This document shows, in pieces, positions 1 through 11,042 of a stretch of 64,000 nt of DNA. How positions within the stretch are numbered: the stretch's first letter is position 1; each line of letters opens with the position of its first letter. Source of the stretch: Aquificota bacterium (lineage in GTDB: Bacteria; Aquificota; Aquificia; Aquificales; Aquificaceae). The notes below the pieces were generated by a model, which was not told the DNA's origin, ran no database searches, and saw only the letters and a program-made list of their open reading frames with translations. Where the stretch lies: positions 1,651,700-1,715,699 of the forward strand of contig CP076324.1 of the NCBI GenBank assembly GCA_018771605.1, written 5' to 3'. A program made the position numbers and the translations under genes.

Positions 1-665
1 TTAGCCTTAATCACACCCCCTATATTCATACCAAAAGACCTTAAAAATTCTATAACGCTAAGTATGGCTTCTTTTTTGAACTCATCCTCTCTTACTATAC
101 CCTTTTTTACCTTCTTTGGTTCCAGTTCAAACTGAGGCTTTACAAGCACAAGCAATACACCATCCTCCTTTAAAAATCTTAACACATTAGGAAGCACTTT
201 TCTTGCTGATATAAAGGATACGTCTACGGTTATTAAATCCACAGATTGGGGTATATGTTCCTCTGTTAGCTCCCTTGCATCCGTTTCTTCATATAGGACC
301 ACTCTTGGGTCATATCTTAACTTTGGGTCCATCTGCCCCCTGCCCACATCTACCGCATAGACCCTTTTTACACCATGCATAAGTAAACACTGGGTAAAGC
401 CCCCAGTAGAAGAACCCACATCAAGGGCTATCATATCCTTTACATTTAAATTAAACCTCTGCAAGGCCCACTCAAGCTTATAACCAGCCCTTGAAACATA
501 CTTAGGTGGCTCTTTTACTTCTATTTTTTGACCCTCCTTTACCTTTGTGCCTGGCTTTGTAATTACCCTCCCATCCACAAGAACAAGGCCCGCCATTATC
601 ATGGCCTGAGCTTTCTCTCTGGTTGGCGCATAGCCCTTTTCTACCAAATAGACATCAAGCCTCAA
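1..665 (-). CDS. tlyA: TlyA-family 2'-O-rRNA methyltransferase / hemolysin A (3' end cut by window edge)
   Basis: About 221 residues are visible; the C-terminus lies outside the window. An N-terminal S4 RNA-binding domain (starting [18 protein letters not shown]) is followed by an FtsJ-type Rossmann methyltransferase with the SAM motif LDVGSSTGGF near residue 80 and a VDLITVDVSFIS strand. This is the TlyA architecture; the family methylates ribose 2'-OH groups in 16S/23S rRNA. The start is probably TTG, overlapping the TGA stop of yggT (TTGA), because the S4 domain begins immediately there and no ATG lies upstream in frame. It is the last visible gene of the ribosomal operon, so co-expression with ribosomal proteins is inferred. 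Confidence 0.88.
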   Translation of the reverse strand, partial: MRLDVYLVEKGYAPTREKAQAMIMAGLVLVDGRVITKPGTKVKEGQKIEVKEPPKYVSRAGYKLEWALQRFNLNVKDMIALDVGSSTGGFTQCLLMHGVKRVYAVDVGRGQMDPKLRYDPRVVLYEETDARELTEEHIPQSVDLITVDVSFISARKVLPNVLRFLKEDGVLLVLVKPQFELEPKKVKKGIVREDEFKKEAILSVIEFLRSFGMNIGGVIKA

Positions 666-901
666 AGTTTAAAAAGATGTTTTATTAAATAAAGGATAAA
701 GAGCAAAACAAGGGGAGAGAAATCAAGACCGCTTACCGGTGGAATTACTCTTCTTATAGGGTCAAGTAGGAGTGATATAAACCTGTCAAGAGAAACATAA
801 AACTTGCTTTCCCTTACCTGTGGTATCCAAGAACCAATAGCATGCAAAAAAACTAATACTATTAAAAGGTTTATAAGTAGGGATAGTATACCCTTAATCA
901 T
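662..901 (-). CDS. YggT-family small membrane protein
   Basis: A 79-residue protein with two hydrophobic helices (about residues 3-22 and 62-78) around an amphipathic stretch containing DPIRRVIPP, which is the YggT signature (family consensus DPxxxxxRxxxPP). YggT/CCB3-like proteins are small inner-membrane proteins of uncertain role, linked to osmotic tolerance or cytochrome and division factors in some lineages. Its start overlaps the rplQ stop by 4 bases and its stop overlaps the tlyA start, so it is translationally coupled at both ends. Confidence 0.8.
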   Translation of the reverse strand: MIKGILSLLINLLIVLVFLHAIGSWIPQVRESKFYVSLDRFISLLLDPIRRVIPPVSGLDFSPLVLLFILYLIKHLFKL

Positions 902-1254
902 TCTACAAGCTCAAGAATAGCAAGCTCGCATCCATCACCCTTTCTTCTGTCTGGAAGCTTTATTATTCTTGTATATCCACCATTTCTGTTTTCAAACCTT
1001 GGAGCAATTTCTTCAAAAAGCTTTCTAATTGCCTTTTTGTCAGGAAGAAGCTGTAGAGCTAATCTGCGTGCGGTAAGGTCTCCTTTTTTCCCAAGGGTTA
1101 TAAGCCTTTCTACAAAAGGCTTTACTGCTTTTGCCTTTTGAAGAGATGTTTCTATCCTTTCTTCCATTATTATGGCCCTCGCAAGGGACCTATAAAGGGC
1201 CAATCTTTGTTCTTTTGTTCTATCAAAGTGCTTTTTCTTAACCTTGTGCCTCAT
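898..1254 (-). CDS. rplQ: 50S ribosomal protein L17 (bL17)
   Basis: A 118-residue basic protein beginning [20 protein letters not shown], the invariant bL17 N-terminus (MRHRxxxxxLxRxxxHRxAL). bL17 sits near the peptide exit tunnel. It lies 3 bases after rpoA, the canonical end of the alpha operon. Length is normal for the family. Confidence 0.97.
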   Translation of the reverse strand: MRHKVKKKHFDRTKEQRLALYRSLARAIIMEERIETSLQKAKAVKPFVERLITLGKKGDLTARRLALQLLPDKKAIRKLFEEIAPRFENRNGGYTRIIKLPDRRKGDGCELAILELVE

Positions 1255-1257
1255 GTT

Positions 1258-2211
1258 TTACCTCCTGCTTTCTATGTCCATCCCTAAGTATAGGCCCATC
1301 TGTTTTAAGGCTTCCTTTATTTCATTAATCGCCTTTCTGCCCACATTCTTTGTGCTTTTTAGGTCCTCTTCTGTTATCCTTACCAGGTCGCCTATGGTGG
1401 TTATACCCATTCTTTTTATGGAATTAAGCGCCCTTTGAGAAACATCCAATTCCTCTATGGGAAGGCTAAGCTTTTCTATAAACTCATCCACCACAGCAAC
1501 TGGTTCTTCTATAACAGGAACTTCATAAGAGATATTCTCTAAGGCACTAAAGTTTTTGACTATAAGCTGGACAGCTTCCTTTATAACCTCGTCGGGTGTT
1601 TTTGTACCGTCAGTGTATATTTCCATTATAAGCCTATCGTAATCGCTCCTTTTTTCTACTCTGGTCTTTTCTACCCTAAAGGCTACCTGCCTTACTGGAG
1701 AAAAGTCCGCATCTACCAATATCCACCCAACTTCTCCAAGTACTTCCATTTCTTCGGTTGGTACGTATCCGAAGCCACGTTCAATCCTTATTTCCATATT
1801 TATCTCTTTCTCTGGGTCTGTTATCGTTAGTATCTTTTGGTCCGGATTTATAATCTCCACGTTGGGTGGAAGACTTAAATCCTTAGCATAGACCACACCT
1901 TCACCTTTTTTCTTAAGGTATAGTATCTCCACATCTGCATTGTGAAGTTTAAACCTAACCTTTTTTAGGTTGGCTATTATCTCAAGAGTGTCTTCTTGCA
2001 CGCCTTCTATGGAAGAAAACTCATGGTAAACACCGTATATCTTTACAGCGGTTATGGCTGTGCCTTCTATTGAAGAAAGTAAGGTCCTCCTTAATGAATT
2101 ACCTATGGTTATACCAAATCCTCTTTCTAAAGGCTCTACTATCAACCTTCCGTAGGTTTTTGTCCTCTCTTCCCAATAAACCTTTGAAGGAAATATAAAT
2201 TCTCTTAACAT
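1258..2211 (-). CDS. rpoA: DNA-directed RNA polymerase subunit alpha
   Basis: A 317-residue protein. Residues about 1-230 form the alpha N-terminal dimerisation domain (GFGITIGNSLRRTLLSSIEG is the classic strand-turn). A linker follows, then an alpha C-terminal domain of helix-hairpin-helix type from about 250 (LPIEELDVSQRALNSIKRMG ... NVGRKAINEIKE), which contacts UP elements and activators. Full length. It lies between rpsD and rplQ as in most bacteria. Confidence 0.98.
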   Translation of the reverse strand: MLREFIFPSKVYWEERTKTYGRLIVEPLERGFGITIGNSLRRTLLSSIEGTAITAVKIYGVYHEFSSIEGVQEDTLEIIANLKKVRFKLHNADVEILYLKKKGEGVVYAKDLSLPPNVEIINPDQKILTITDPEKEINMEIRIERGFGYVPTEEMEVLGEVGWILVDADFSPVRQVAFRVEKTRVEKRSDYDRLIMEIYTDGTKTPDEVIKEAVQLIVKNFSALENISYEVPVIEEPVAVVDEFIEKLSLPIEELDVSQRALNSIKRMGITTIGDLVRITEEDLKSTKNVGRKAINEIKEALKQMGLYLGMDIESRR

Positions 2212-2223
2212 TAAACCTCCTCC

Positions 2224-2853
2224 TTATACTCTTGAATAGAACTCTATGATGTACTGAAGGTTTATCGGCACTTCAAGCTGAATGTCCTTAGGCAAGTCAA
2301 GCACCTTTCCTCTAAAGTTGTCTTTGTCCAGTTCAAGCCATGGAGGTATGCTTCTTGGGTCCACCTTTTGAAGGTTTTCAAGAAGTTGAGGAATGTCCCT
2401 TGATGTAGGCTTTACTTCAATTATATCTCCTGGTTCAACCCTGTAGGATGGTATGTTTACCTTTTTACCGTTTACCAAGAAGTGGCCATGGGCTACCCAC
2501 TGCCTTGCCTGCCTTCTTGTAGAAGCAAAGCCAAGCCTATAAACTACGTTGTCCAGTCTTCTTTCAAGTAATTGGAGGAGTACCTGGCCAGTATTACCTT
2601 TTGAGCGAGAAGCCTCGTCAAAGTATCTCTTGAATTGCTTTTCTCTTAGGCCTCCATACAGGAACTTAAGCTTTTGTTTCTCCATAAGACGGAGACCATA
2701 CTCGGTAAGCTTCCTTCTTCTACCTTTTGTCCTTCCATGCTGTCCTGGTGGGAAGTTCCTTCTTGCTAATATCTTTGGAGCGCTTGCTTTCCCTGATACA
2801 ACAACTCCAAACCTTCTATCGTGTCTTATCTGTGGTCCTATATACCTACCCAT
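2224..2853 (-). CDS. rpsD: 30S ribosomal protein S4 (uS4)
   Basis: A 209-residue protein starting MGRYIGPQIRHDRRFG, with the S4 RNA-binding domain at about residues 95-160 (ERRLDNVVYRLGFASTRRQA). The N-terminal region has no cysteines, so this is the zinc-free (C-) form of uS4. uS4 is a primary 16S rRNA binder and, in several bacteria, the autorepressor of the alpha operon; whether that applies here cannot be told from sequence alone. Confidence 0.97.
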   Translation of the reverse strand: MGRYIGPQIRHDRRFGVVVSGKASAPKILARRNFPPGQHGRTKGRRRKLTEYGLRLMEKQKLKFLYGGLREKQFKRYFDEASRSKGNTGQVLLQLLERRLDNVVYRLGFASTRRQARQWVAHGHFLVNGKKVNIPSYRVEPGDIIEVKPTSRDIPQLLENLQKVDPRSIPPWLELDKDNFRGKVLDLPKDIQLEVPINLQYIIEFYSRV

Positions 2854-2856
2854 GCT

Positions 2857-3246
2857 TCAAACCCTCCTCTTTGCAGGTGGTCTGCATCCATTGTGAGGAA
2901 TTGGAGTAACGTCCCTTATGGCCTTTATCTTTATACCAGCTGCGTGTATGGCCCTAAGGGCAGATTCCCTACCTGCACCAGCACCTTTAATCCTTACTTC
3001 TGCTTCCTGAAGACCATACTCTTGGATGGCTCTTTTGGCTGCCTTTTGGGCTGCAAGTTGTGCTGCATAGGGTGTGCTTTTCCTTGTGCCTTTAAAGCCA
3101 ACCGTTCCGCCGCTTTCCCACACTAATGTATTGCCCTGCTTGTCCGTTATGGTCACAATAGTATTATTAAAGGTGCTAAGTATATGCACTATACCTTCTG
3201 TTACAGTCCTCTTTTGCTTTTTTGCTTGTTGCTTCTTCTTTGCCAT
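2857..3246 (-). CDS. rpsK: 30S ribosomal protein S11 (uS11)
   Basis: A 129-residue protein with a lysine/glutamine-rich N-terminus and the uS11 core [22 protein letters not shown] and C-terminal CRPPAKRRV. It forms the 30S platform with uS7 and bS18. It lies 3 bases upstream of rpsD and 11 bases downstream of rpsM. Confidence 0.97.
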   Translation of the reverse strand: MAKKKQQAKKQKRTVTEGIVHILSTFNNTIVTITDKQGNTLVWESGGTVGFKGTRKSTPYAAQLAAQKAAKRAIQEYGLQEAEVRIKGAGAGRESALRAIHAAGIKIKAIRDVTPIPHNGCRPPAKRRV

Positions 3247-3257
3247 ATACTACCTCC

Positions 3258-3638
3258 TTACTTAACTATCTTCTTCTTTGTGCCTCCCACTGTTTTCCTC
3301 TTGCCCTTCCTTGTTCTTGCATTGGTCCTTGTCTGTTGTCCTCTAACTGGGAGGCCTCTAACGTGCCTTATACCTCTATAGCATCCCATATCTATAAGCT
3401 TTTTGATGTTCATCTGCACTTCTCTTCTTAGGTCTCCTTCCACTGTATAGTTTTGTTCTATAAACTTACGTATGGTGTTAAGCTCTTCTGGGGTTAGCTC
3501 TCCAAGCCTTTTTGTGCATGGAATACCAGTTTTTTCACATATTTCCCTTGCCCTTGCCCAACCGATGCCATAAAGGTAGGTAAGGGCCACTTCCAGCTTT
3601 TTGCCGTCAGGAAGGTCAACGCCTGCTATCCTTGCCAT
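3258..3638 (-). CDS. rpsM: 30S ribosomal protein S13 (uS13)
   Basis: A 126-residue protein beginning [26 protein letters not shown], with the H2TH-like helix region and the basic tail ([19 protein letters not shown]) that reaches the P-site tRNA. Position between rpmJ and rpsK is canonical for the alpha operon. Confidence 0.97.
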   Translation of the reverse strand: MARIAGVDLPDGKKLEVALTYLYGIGWARAREICEKTGIPCTKRLGELTPEELNTIRKFIEQNYTVEGDLRREVQMNIKKLIDMGCYRGIRHVRGLPVRGQQTRTNARTRKGKRKTVGGTKKKIVK

Positions 3639-3649
3639 CTTTTACCTCC

Positions 3650-3763
3650 TTAGCCTTGCCTTTGCTTGTGTTTTGGGTTTTCGCATATTACCATAACTCT
3701 TCCCTTTCTTCTAATCACCTTACACTTGGCACATATGGGCTTCACGGAAGGTTTAACCTTCAT
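3650..3763 (-). CDS. rpmJ: 50S ribosomal protein L36 (bL36), zinc-binding form
   Basis: A 37-residue protein. It starts [20 protein letters not shown] and ends KHKQRQG. Cys11, Cys14, Cys27 and His32 form the bL36 zinc ribbon, so this is the zinc-containing (C+) type. A purine-rich ribosome binding site (AAGGAGG) lies just upstream. It sits between infA and rpsM, its usual place. Identified by reading the 160-base gap between those genes. Confidence 0.95.
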   Translation of the reverse strand: MKVKPSVKPICAKCKVIRRKGRVMVICENPKHKQRQG

Positions 3764-3799
3764 GCTTACCTCCTTGCAAGCTAAAAATTATACCATAAA

Positions 3800-4031
3800 T
3801 CATCCTCTGTAGATGATCCTACCCCTTGTAAGGTCATAAGGGGATAGCTCTACCTTTACCTTATCACCCGGTAGTATCCTTATAAAGTGGATACGCATTT
3901 TACCAGATACATGGGCAAGTACTTCATGGCCTGTTTCTAACCTTACCCTAAACATGGCGTTGGGCAAGGCCTCTAAAACTTCACCCTCAAGCACTATGCC
4001 TTTCTCTTTGGGTTTTTCTTCTCCTTTCTTC

Positions 4032-4039
<8 letters not shown>
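3800..4039 (-). CDS. infA: Translation initiation factor IF-1
   Basis: A 79-residue S1-type OB-fold protein with the IF-1 core [33 protein letters not shown] and the C-terminal [12 protein letters not shown]-1 occupies the 30S A site during initiation. It carries about eight extra lysine/glutamate residues at the N-terminus compared with the usual 71-72 residues. Its start overlaps the map stop by 8 bases. Confidence 0.96.
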
Positions 4040-6742
<2,703 letters not shown>

Positions 6743-6746
<4 letters not shown>

Positions 6747-7189
6747 CTTATCTCCTCACAGGTACCACCAAGGGCTTGAATCTTTTCCCTTGCGGATTGT
6801 GAGAAGGCATGAGCCTTTACTTTGAGCGCCTTTGTAAGTTCTCCATCGCCAAGCACTTTTACGGGCAAGCCTTTCTTCACAAGACCTCTTTCCAGTAGCT
6901 TTTCTGGCGTTACCTCTTCACCAGATTCAAAGTATTTCTCAAGGGTCCTAAGGTTTACTACCGAGTATTCCACCTTATTTAAAGGCCTAAAGCCTCTCTT
7001 GGGAATCCTTTTGTGTAATGGCGTTTGTCCGCCTTCAAACCACGAAGGCAATCTTCTATCTCCCGAACGTGTCTTTTGACCCTTGTGGCCCTTACCACAG
7101 GTCTTTCCAAGGCCGGAACCTATACCTCTTCCTACCCTTCTCTTTTCCTTTGTAGCTCCTTCGTTGGGTGCCAATTCATGCAGCTTCAT
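6743..7189 (-). CDS. rplO: 50S ribosomal protein L15 (uL15)
   Basis: A 148-residue protein with the Gly/Arg/Lys-rich N-terminal extension [20 protein letters not shown] that threads into 23S rRNA, and the globular L18e/L15 domain behind it. Placement between rpmD and secY is canonical; it overlaps both neighbours by 4 bases. Confidence 0.97.
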
Positions 7190-7371
7190 CCTTCTACCTC
7201 CTCCACCTCAAGAAGGTGGATAGCTTTACGTATATTTCCTCTAACCATAGGGTTATCCTCAAGTATTACCTCCTGGCCAGTTTTTCTAAGGCCAAGGCTT
7301 TTAACCGCCTTTATTTGAGATTCTGGCTTTCCAGCCAATCCCCTTACAAGCTTTACTCTCAACTTTGCCAT
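7186..7371 (-). CDS. rpmD: 50S ribosomal protein L30 (uL30)
   Basis: A 61-residue protein with the uL30 fold signature [20 protein letters not shown] and [10 protein letters not shown]. Length is standard for bacterial uL30. It overlaps rplO by 4 bases. Confidence 0.95.
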   Translation of the reverse strand: MAKLRVKLVRGLAGKPESQIKAVKSLGLRKTGQEVILEDNPMVRGNIRKAIHLLEVEEVEG

Positions 7372-7383
7372 AGCATACCTCCC

Positions 7384-7971
7384 TTAGGGTATACGCAGGT
7401 CTCTTGCGTATATGTGGTATCTTTTCCTCAATACTTCTGGGTCTATGCCTCTTTCCTTTGCCACCTCTTCCAAGGACCTAAGCTTCAAAAGGGCATCAAA
7501 AACAGCTCTTACCACATTGTTTGGGTTTGTGCTACCTTGTAGCTTGGTAAGCACGTCCGTGTATCCTGCCAGTTCAAAGATGGGTTTGGCAGCACCACCA
7601 GCCACTATACCAGTTCCACGCCTTGCAGGTATTACCTTTATCATAGTTGGCCCATAATGCCCAATAACATCGTGGGGGACTGTACCGTTTTCAATGGGAA
7701 CTCTTATAATGTGCTTTTTCCCGTCTTCTATTGCCTTGGCTATAGCTATGGGAACTTCCCTTGCCTTTCCAAGTCCAAAGCCTACATAGCCTCTTTTGTC
7801 TCCTACTATGACAAGGGCGCTAAAAGAAAACCTTTTTCCACCTTTGGTGACTCTTGTGGTCCTCTTGGCATATATGAGTCTTTCTTCTATCTGTAGCTGG
7901 TCTTCAATCTCTGCTATCCTCTGCTCTCTCCTTTTGTTGTCAATAAGTTTCTCAATGGATATGCCGCCCAT
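7384..7971 (-). CDS. rpsE: 30S ribosomal protein S5 (uS5)
   Basis: A 195-residue protein. The N-terminal double-stranded RNA-binding-like domain contains RVTKGGKRFSFSALVIVGDK and VGFGLGKAREVPIAI; the C-terminal domain contains GTGIVAGGAAKPIFELAGYTD. uS5 lies at the mRNA entrance and affects decoding fidelity. Somewhat longer than the E. coli protein because of an N-terminal extension. Confidence 0.97.
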   Translation of the reverse strand: MGGISIEKLIDNKRREQRIAEIEDQLQIEERLIYAKRTTRVTKGGKRFSFSALVIVGDKRGYVGFGLGKAREVPIAIAKAIEDGKKHIIRVPIENGTVPHDVIGHYGPTMIKVIPARRGTGIVAGGAAKPIFELAGYTDVLTKLQGSTNPNNVVRAVFDALLKLRSLEEVAKERGIDPEVLRKRYHIYARDLRIP

Positions 7972-7982
7972 CTTTACCTCCT

Positions 7983-8354
7983 TTAAAACTCAAGACCAAG
8001 CTCTCTGCATTTATCTGCAAAGGCTTTTATTTTACCGTGGTAGAGGAAGCCACCTCTATCAAAAACTACCTTTTTTATACCCTTTTCAAGAGCTTTTTTC
8101 ACCAAAATTTCTGCTACTTTTTGCACATCTTGTATAGATTTTCCTCCTCTTTTGCCAGTTAACTGCACAAATTCAGGATCTATGGAAGAGGCGGAAACAA
8201 GAGTATGGGCCCTCATATCATCTATTATCTGGGCATAGAAGGCGTTTAAGCTTCTGTAAACACAAAGCCTGGGCCTTTCTGGGGTGCCAAATATCTTTTT
8301 CCTTATCCTCTTGTGCCTTCTTTCTCTCTTTTCATGCCTACTTAACTTTGCCAT
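7983..8354 (-). CDS. rplR: 50S ribosomal protein L18 (uL18)
   Basis: A 123-residue 5S rRNA-binding protein. Signature segments are [18 protein letters not shown] and [19 protein letters not shown] at the C-terminus. Basic N-terminus ([15 protein letters not shown]) fits rRNA contact. Standard position between rplF and rpsE. Confidence 0.97.
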   Translation of the reverse strand: MAKLSRHEKRERRHKRIRKKIFGTPERPRLCVYRSLNAFYAQIIDDMRAHTLVSASSIDPEFVQLTGKRGGKSIQDVQKVAEILVKKALEKGIKKVVFDRGGFLYHGKIKAFADKCRELGLEF

Positions 8355-8365
8355 GCCTTACCTCC

Positions 8366-8920
8366 TTACTTCTTACCACCCTTTCCTTTTCCAGCAGCCT
8401 TACCAGCCTTGAGCCTTAGCACTTCGCCTTCATAACGTATACCTTTACCTTTGTATGCATCGGGTTTTCTAAAGGCTCTTATCTGCGCACAAACTTGACC
8501 AACTCTCTCCTTATCTATACCGCTAACGTATATCTTATTTTCCTTTACCTCAATCTTAATATCGGGCGGTATGGGATATATTACCGGATGAGAAAGTCCC
8601 AAGCTTAGCTCCAAGTTATTCCCTTTTACTGCAGCCCTGTATCCAAGTCCAACCACTTCAAGCACTTTGGTATAGCCCTCTGTAACTCCTTTTATCATGT
8701 TCCTTATAAGGGCTGCGGTGGTGCCGTGCATTGCCCTATGGAAGGGTTGGTCCGTGGGCCTTTCCACTTTTATCACGTTGTTTTCAATGGAAACCTTTAT
8801 GTCTGGGTGTATTCTCATAGAGAGCTTGCCCTTTGGACCTTCTACTTTGATCTCTCCATTTTGAAGGCTTACCTTTACGTTCTGTGGTATCTCTATGGGT
8901 TTTTTACCTATTCTTGACAT
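8366..8920 (-). CDS. rplF: 50S ribosomal protein L6 (uL6)
   Basis: A 184-residue protein with two duplicated alpha/beta domains; signature [17 protein letters not shown] at the start and [19 protein letters not shown] with GKGIRYEGE near the end. The ATG at 8920 is preferred to the GTG two codons upstream because a GAGG ribosome binding site sits 7 bases before it. uL6 lies at the base of the L7/L12 stalk. Confidence 0.96.
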   Translation of the reverse strand: MSRIGKKPIEIPQNVKVSLQNGEIKVEGPKGKLSMRIHPDIKVSIENNVIKVERPTDQPFHRAMHGTTAALIRNMIKGVTEGYTKVLEVVGLGYRAAVKGNNLELSLGLSHPVIYPIPPDIKIEVKENKIYVSGIDKERVGQVCAQIRAFRKPDAYKGKGIRYEGEVLRLKAGKAAGKGKGGKK

Positions 8921-8929
8921 GGCCACACC

Positions 8930-9334
8930 TCACCATACATAAGCTATAAGCTCTCCACCTTTGCCAAGCTTACGGGCCTCATGGTCTGTGATAATTCCCG
9001 CATCGGTGGAGAGTATGGCTATACCAAAGCCTCTTTTGACATAAGGTATTTTATGCTTTGGAGTATATATCCTTCTCCCTGGCTTTGACACCTTTTCAAG
9101 CCCAGATATAACATTCCTTTCTTTTTTGGGGTCCACATACTTAAGGTGTATCCTTAGCTTGTATTGGGTGCCTTTCTTCTCCTCTTCCAACCTTTCCCAA
9201 TCCTTTATATAGCCTTCCTTCTTGAGAAGCTCAAGAATTGCCTCCTTTAGCTTTGAAGATGGCACATCCACATAATCCATGCGCCTTTGTATGGCGTTCT
9301 TTATAGCGGAGAACATATCTGCTATAGGGTCCAT
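8930..9334 (-). CDS. rpsH: 30S ribosomal protein S8 (uS8)
   Basis: A 134-residue protein starting DPIADMFSAIKNAIQRR, with the C-terminal GIAILSTDAGIITDHEARK and GELIAYVW ending that are diagnostic of uS8. uS8 binds helix 21 of 16S rRNA and is the translational repressor of the spc operon in E. coli; no matching leader motif was identified here. Confidence 0.97.
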   Translation of the reverse strand: MDPIADMFSAIKNAIQRRMDYVDVPSSKLKEAILELLKKEGYIKDWERLEEEKKGTQYKLRIHLKYVDPKKERNVISGLEKVSKPGRRIYTPKHKIPYVKRGFGIAILSTDAGIITDHEARKLGKGGELIAYVW

Positions 9335-9346
9335 CCCTTTACCTCC

Positions 9347-9535
9347 TTACCAGCTTGCTTTCCTTACACCTGGAAGCTCACCCTTAAGAGCAAGCTCCCT
9401 AAAACAAAGCCTGCACATACCAAACTGCCTTATAAAACCCCTTGGCCTGCCACATAGAGGGCATCTGTTTTTTTGCCTTACCACATACTTAGGAAAATGC
9501 TTTACATCTTTTGCCACTTTTGCTTTTCTTGGCAT
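9347..9535 (-). CDS. rpsN: 30S ribosomal protein S14, zinc-binding type Z (uS14)
   Basis: A 62-residue short form of uS14 with two CxxC motifs (CPLCGRPRG and CRLCFRE) that bind structural zinc. The short zinc form is typical of Gram-positive and thermophilic bacteria; the long form has about 100 residues and no cysteines. One base separates it from rplE. Confidence 0.96.
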   Translation of the reverse strand: MPRKAKVAKDVKHFPKYVVRQKNRCPLCGRPRGFIRQFGMCRLCFRELALKGELPGVRKASW

Positions 9536-9536
9536 G

Positions 9537-10106
9537 TTAACCTCCTACACTCCTTATGGGAAGTCCGAGGAGAGAAAGTAGCCAAAAGGCCTCCTCATCC
9601 TTCTTTGCCGTTGTATGGATTATTATGTCCATACCCCTTATGGCATCCACCTTTTCGTAGTCAATCTCTGGGAAGACTATCTGCTCCGCAATACCAAAGG
9701 CGTAGTTTCCCCTTCCATCAAAGGACCTTGGGTTTAGCCCCTTAAAGTCCTTAACCCTTGGCAAAGCCACAGATATAAGCTTATCAAGGAAGTCCCACAT
9801 CCTTTCCTTTCTGAGCGTAACCTTTAGGCCTACGGGCATACCCTTCCTTAGCTTAAAACCTGCCTCAGACTTTTTTGCCCTCCTTACAGCTGGCTGTTGC
9901 CCTGTAATGGCCCTTAGGTCCTCCATAGCCCTTTCAAGCTGTTTAATATCTCCCACAGCCTCACCCACGCCCATATTTACCACTATTTTGACTATCTTTG
10001 GCACTTCCATAGGATTTTTGTAGCCAAAGCGGTTTATTAGCTGTGGGACCACTTCTTCCTTGTACTTAATATAAAGCCTTGGCACATACTTAGTCTCTAC
10101 ACTCAT
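9537..10106 (-). CDS. rplE: 50S ribosomal protein L5 (uL5)
   Basis: A 189-residue 5S rRNA- and P-site-tRNA-contacting protein. Signature [34 protein letters not shown] and [10 protein letters not shown] with RGMDI. Its start overlaps the stop of rplX by 4 bases. Confidence 0.97.
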   Translation of the reverse strand: MSVETKYVPRLYIKYKEEVVPQLINRFGYKNPMEVPKIVKIVVNMGVGEAVGDIKQLERAMEDLRAITGQQPAVRRAKKSEAGFKLRKGMPVGLKVTLRKERMWDFLDKLISVALPRVKDFKGLNPRSFDGRGNYAFGIAEQIVFPEIDYEKVDAIRGMDIIIHTTAKKDEEAFWLLSLLGLPIRSVGG

Positions 10107-10459
10107 CTCTTAACCCTCACTTTTTCTTTCACAAGGTCAATGTTTTCGTTGCATTTTTTACAGTACCTGTACTTCCTTATAGTATCTCCTTCTACAAGGG
10201 TTCTTATGCCTACCCTGGTAGGCCTTTGGCACTTGGGACAAAGGAGCATCACATTGCTAATATGAATGGGAGCCTCTATTTCGTATATACCACCCTCTCT
10301 AACATTGGGAATTTCCTTTACATGCTTTTTTACAAGGTTCACATCCTTTACTATTACTCTGTTTTCTTCCCTGAGTACCTTTATAACTTCTCCTGTCTTT
10401 CCTTTTTCTCTGCCCCTCATAACCACAACTGTATCACCCTTTTTTATCTTCTGAGCCAT
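10103..10459 (-). CDS. rplX: 50S ribosomal protein L24 (uL24)
   Basis: A 118-residue KOW-domain protein: [22 protein letters not shown] at the N-terminus, [19 protein letters not shown] further on. It also has a second Cys pair (CKKCN) near the C-terminus, so a small zinc ribbon is possible; this extended form occurs in several thermophiles. The ATG at 10459, which overlaps the rplN stop as TGATG, is preferred to the GTG one codon upstream because its spacing to GGAGG is better. Confidence 0.95.
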   Translation of the reverse strand: MAQKIKKGDTVVVMRGREKGKTGEVIKVLREENRVIVKDVNLVKKHVKEIPNVREGGIYEIEAPIHISNVMLLCPKCQRPTRVGIRTLVEGDTIRKYRYCKKCNENIDLVKEKVRVKR

Positions 10460-10824
10460 CACACCACCTCCGGAGCCAAAGATGCCAACTTGGTAAAGCC
10501 TCTATTTCTCACTTCTCTTGCAATGGGCCCCAATATACGTGTCCCAAGTGGCTCTCCATACTGATTTAGCAAAACCACTGCATTGTCATCAAACTTTATA
10601 TAGCTACCATCTGGGCGCCTTACTTCCTTTTTTGTCCTTACCACCACAGCCCTGTAAACTTTACCCTTCTTTGCAGGGCTATTGGGTGCAGCCACCTTAA
10701 CTGTTACGGTGACCACATCACCCACGGTGGCATACTTTCTTGGTGCATAAGGTATGCCTATTATCTGCACCTTTTTAGCACCCGAGTTATCCGCTACATT
10801 AGCATAGCTTTGTCTTTGTATCAT
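10459..10824 (-). CDS. rplN: 50S ribosomal protein L14 (uL14)
   Basis: A 121-residue protein with the uL14 motif [20 protein letters not shown] and the C-terminal [13 protein letters not shown]. It is the first gene of the operon in this window; upstream there is only promoter sequence and a divergent gene, whereas most bacteria have rpsQ immediately before rplN. Confidence 0.97.
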   Translation of the reverse strand: MIQRQSYANVADNSGAKKVQIIGIPYAPRKYATVGDVVTVTVKVAAPNSPAKKGKVYRAVVVRTKKEVRRPDGSYIKFDDNAVVLLNQYGEPLGTRILGPIAREVRNRGFTKLASLAPEVV

Positions 10825-10852
10825 GGCTCTTCACCTCTAACATAAGCTAAGA

Positions 10853-10881
10853 ATTATATCACAATTTAACCTTTGTGTAAA
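10853..10881 (-). promoter_or_regulatory. Proximal promoter P2 of the ribosomal-protein operon
   Basis: On the minus strand TTTACA (10881-10876) is followed after 17 bases by TATAAT (10858-10853). The predicted transcript starts near 10846, leaving a leader of about 20 bases with a GGTG-containing ribosome binding site before rplN. Spacing and hexamers match the primary sigma factor consensus. Confidence 0.7.
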
Positions 10882-10889
10882 GGCCCAAA

Positions 10890-10918
10890 CCTTCGGAGCC
10901 AAACCTAAGGCTCTAAGG
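10890..10918 (-). promoter_or_regulatory. Hairpin at the 5' end of the P1 transcript
   Basis: CCTT-c-GGAGCC (10890-10900) pairs with GGCTCT-AAGG (10909-10918), giving a ten-pair stem with one bulge and an 8-base loop. It lies between P1 and P2, directly at the predicted 5' end of the P1 RNA. A role in mRNA stability or ribosomal-protein feedback is possible but not shown. Confidence 0.45.
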
Positions 10919-10925
10919 GTAGAGA

Positions 10926-10955
10926 ATTATAAAAGATAATACATGCTTTTGTCAA
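10926..10955 (-). promoter_or_regulatory. Distal promoter P1 of the ribosomal-protein operon (perfect consensus)
   Basis: Minus strand TTGACA (10955-10950), 18-base spacer, TATAAT (10931-10926). Both hexamers match the sigma-70 consensus exactly. Predicted start near 10919, about 95 bases upstream of rplN. Confidence 0.75.
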
Positions 10956-11003
10956 GGAAATATTTCACGAAAACATCACGCAAAGATAATAGGGTGGATA
11001 AAT

Positions 11004-11009
11004 TATAAT
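11004..11009 (+). promoter_or_regulatory. -10 element for the DUF4382 lipoprotein gene
   Basis: TATAAT at 11004-11009 on the plus strand, 33 bases before the ATG; no good -35 hexamer is seen. A strong AAGGAGGG ribosome binding site follows at 11028-11035. Confidence 0.5.
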
Positions 11010-11042
11010 AAACTGTAAACAAAGCTTAAGGAGGGCTAAGCC

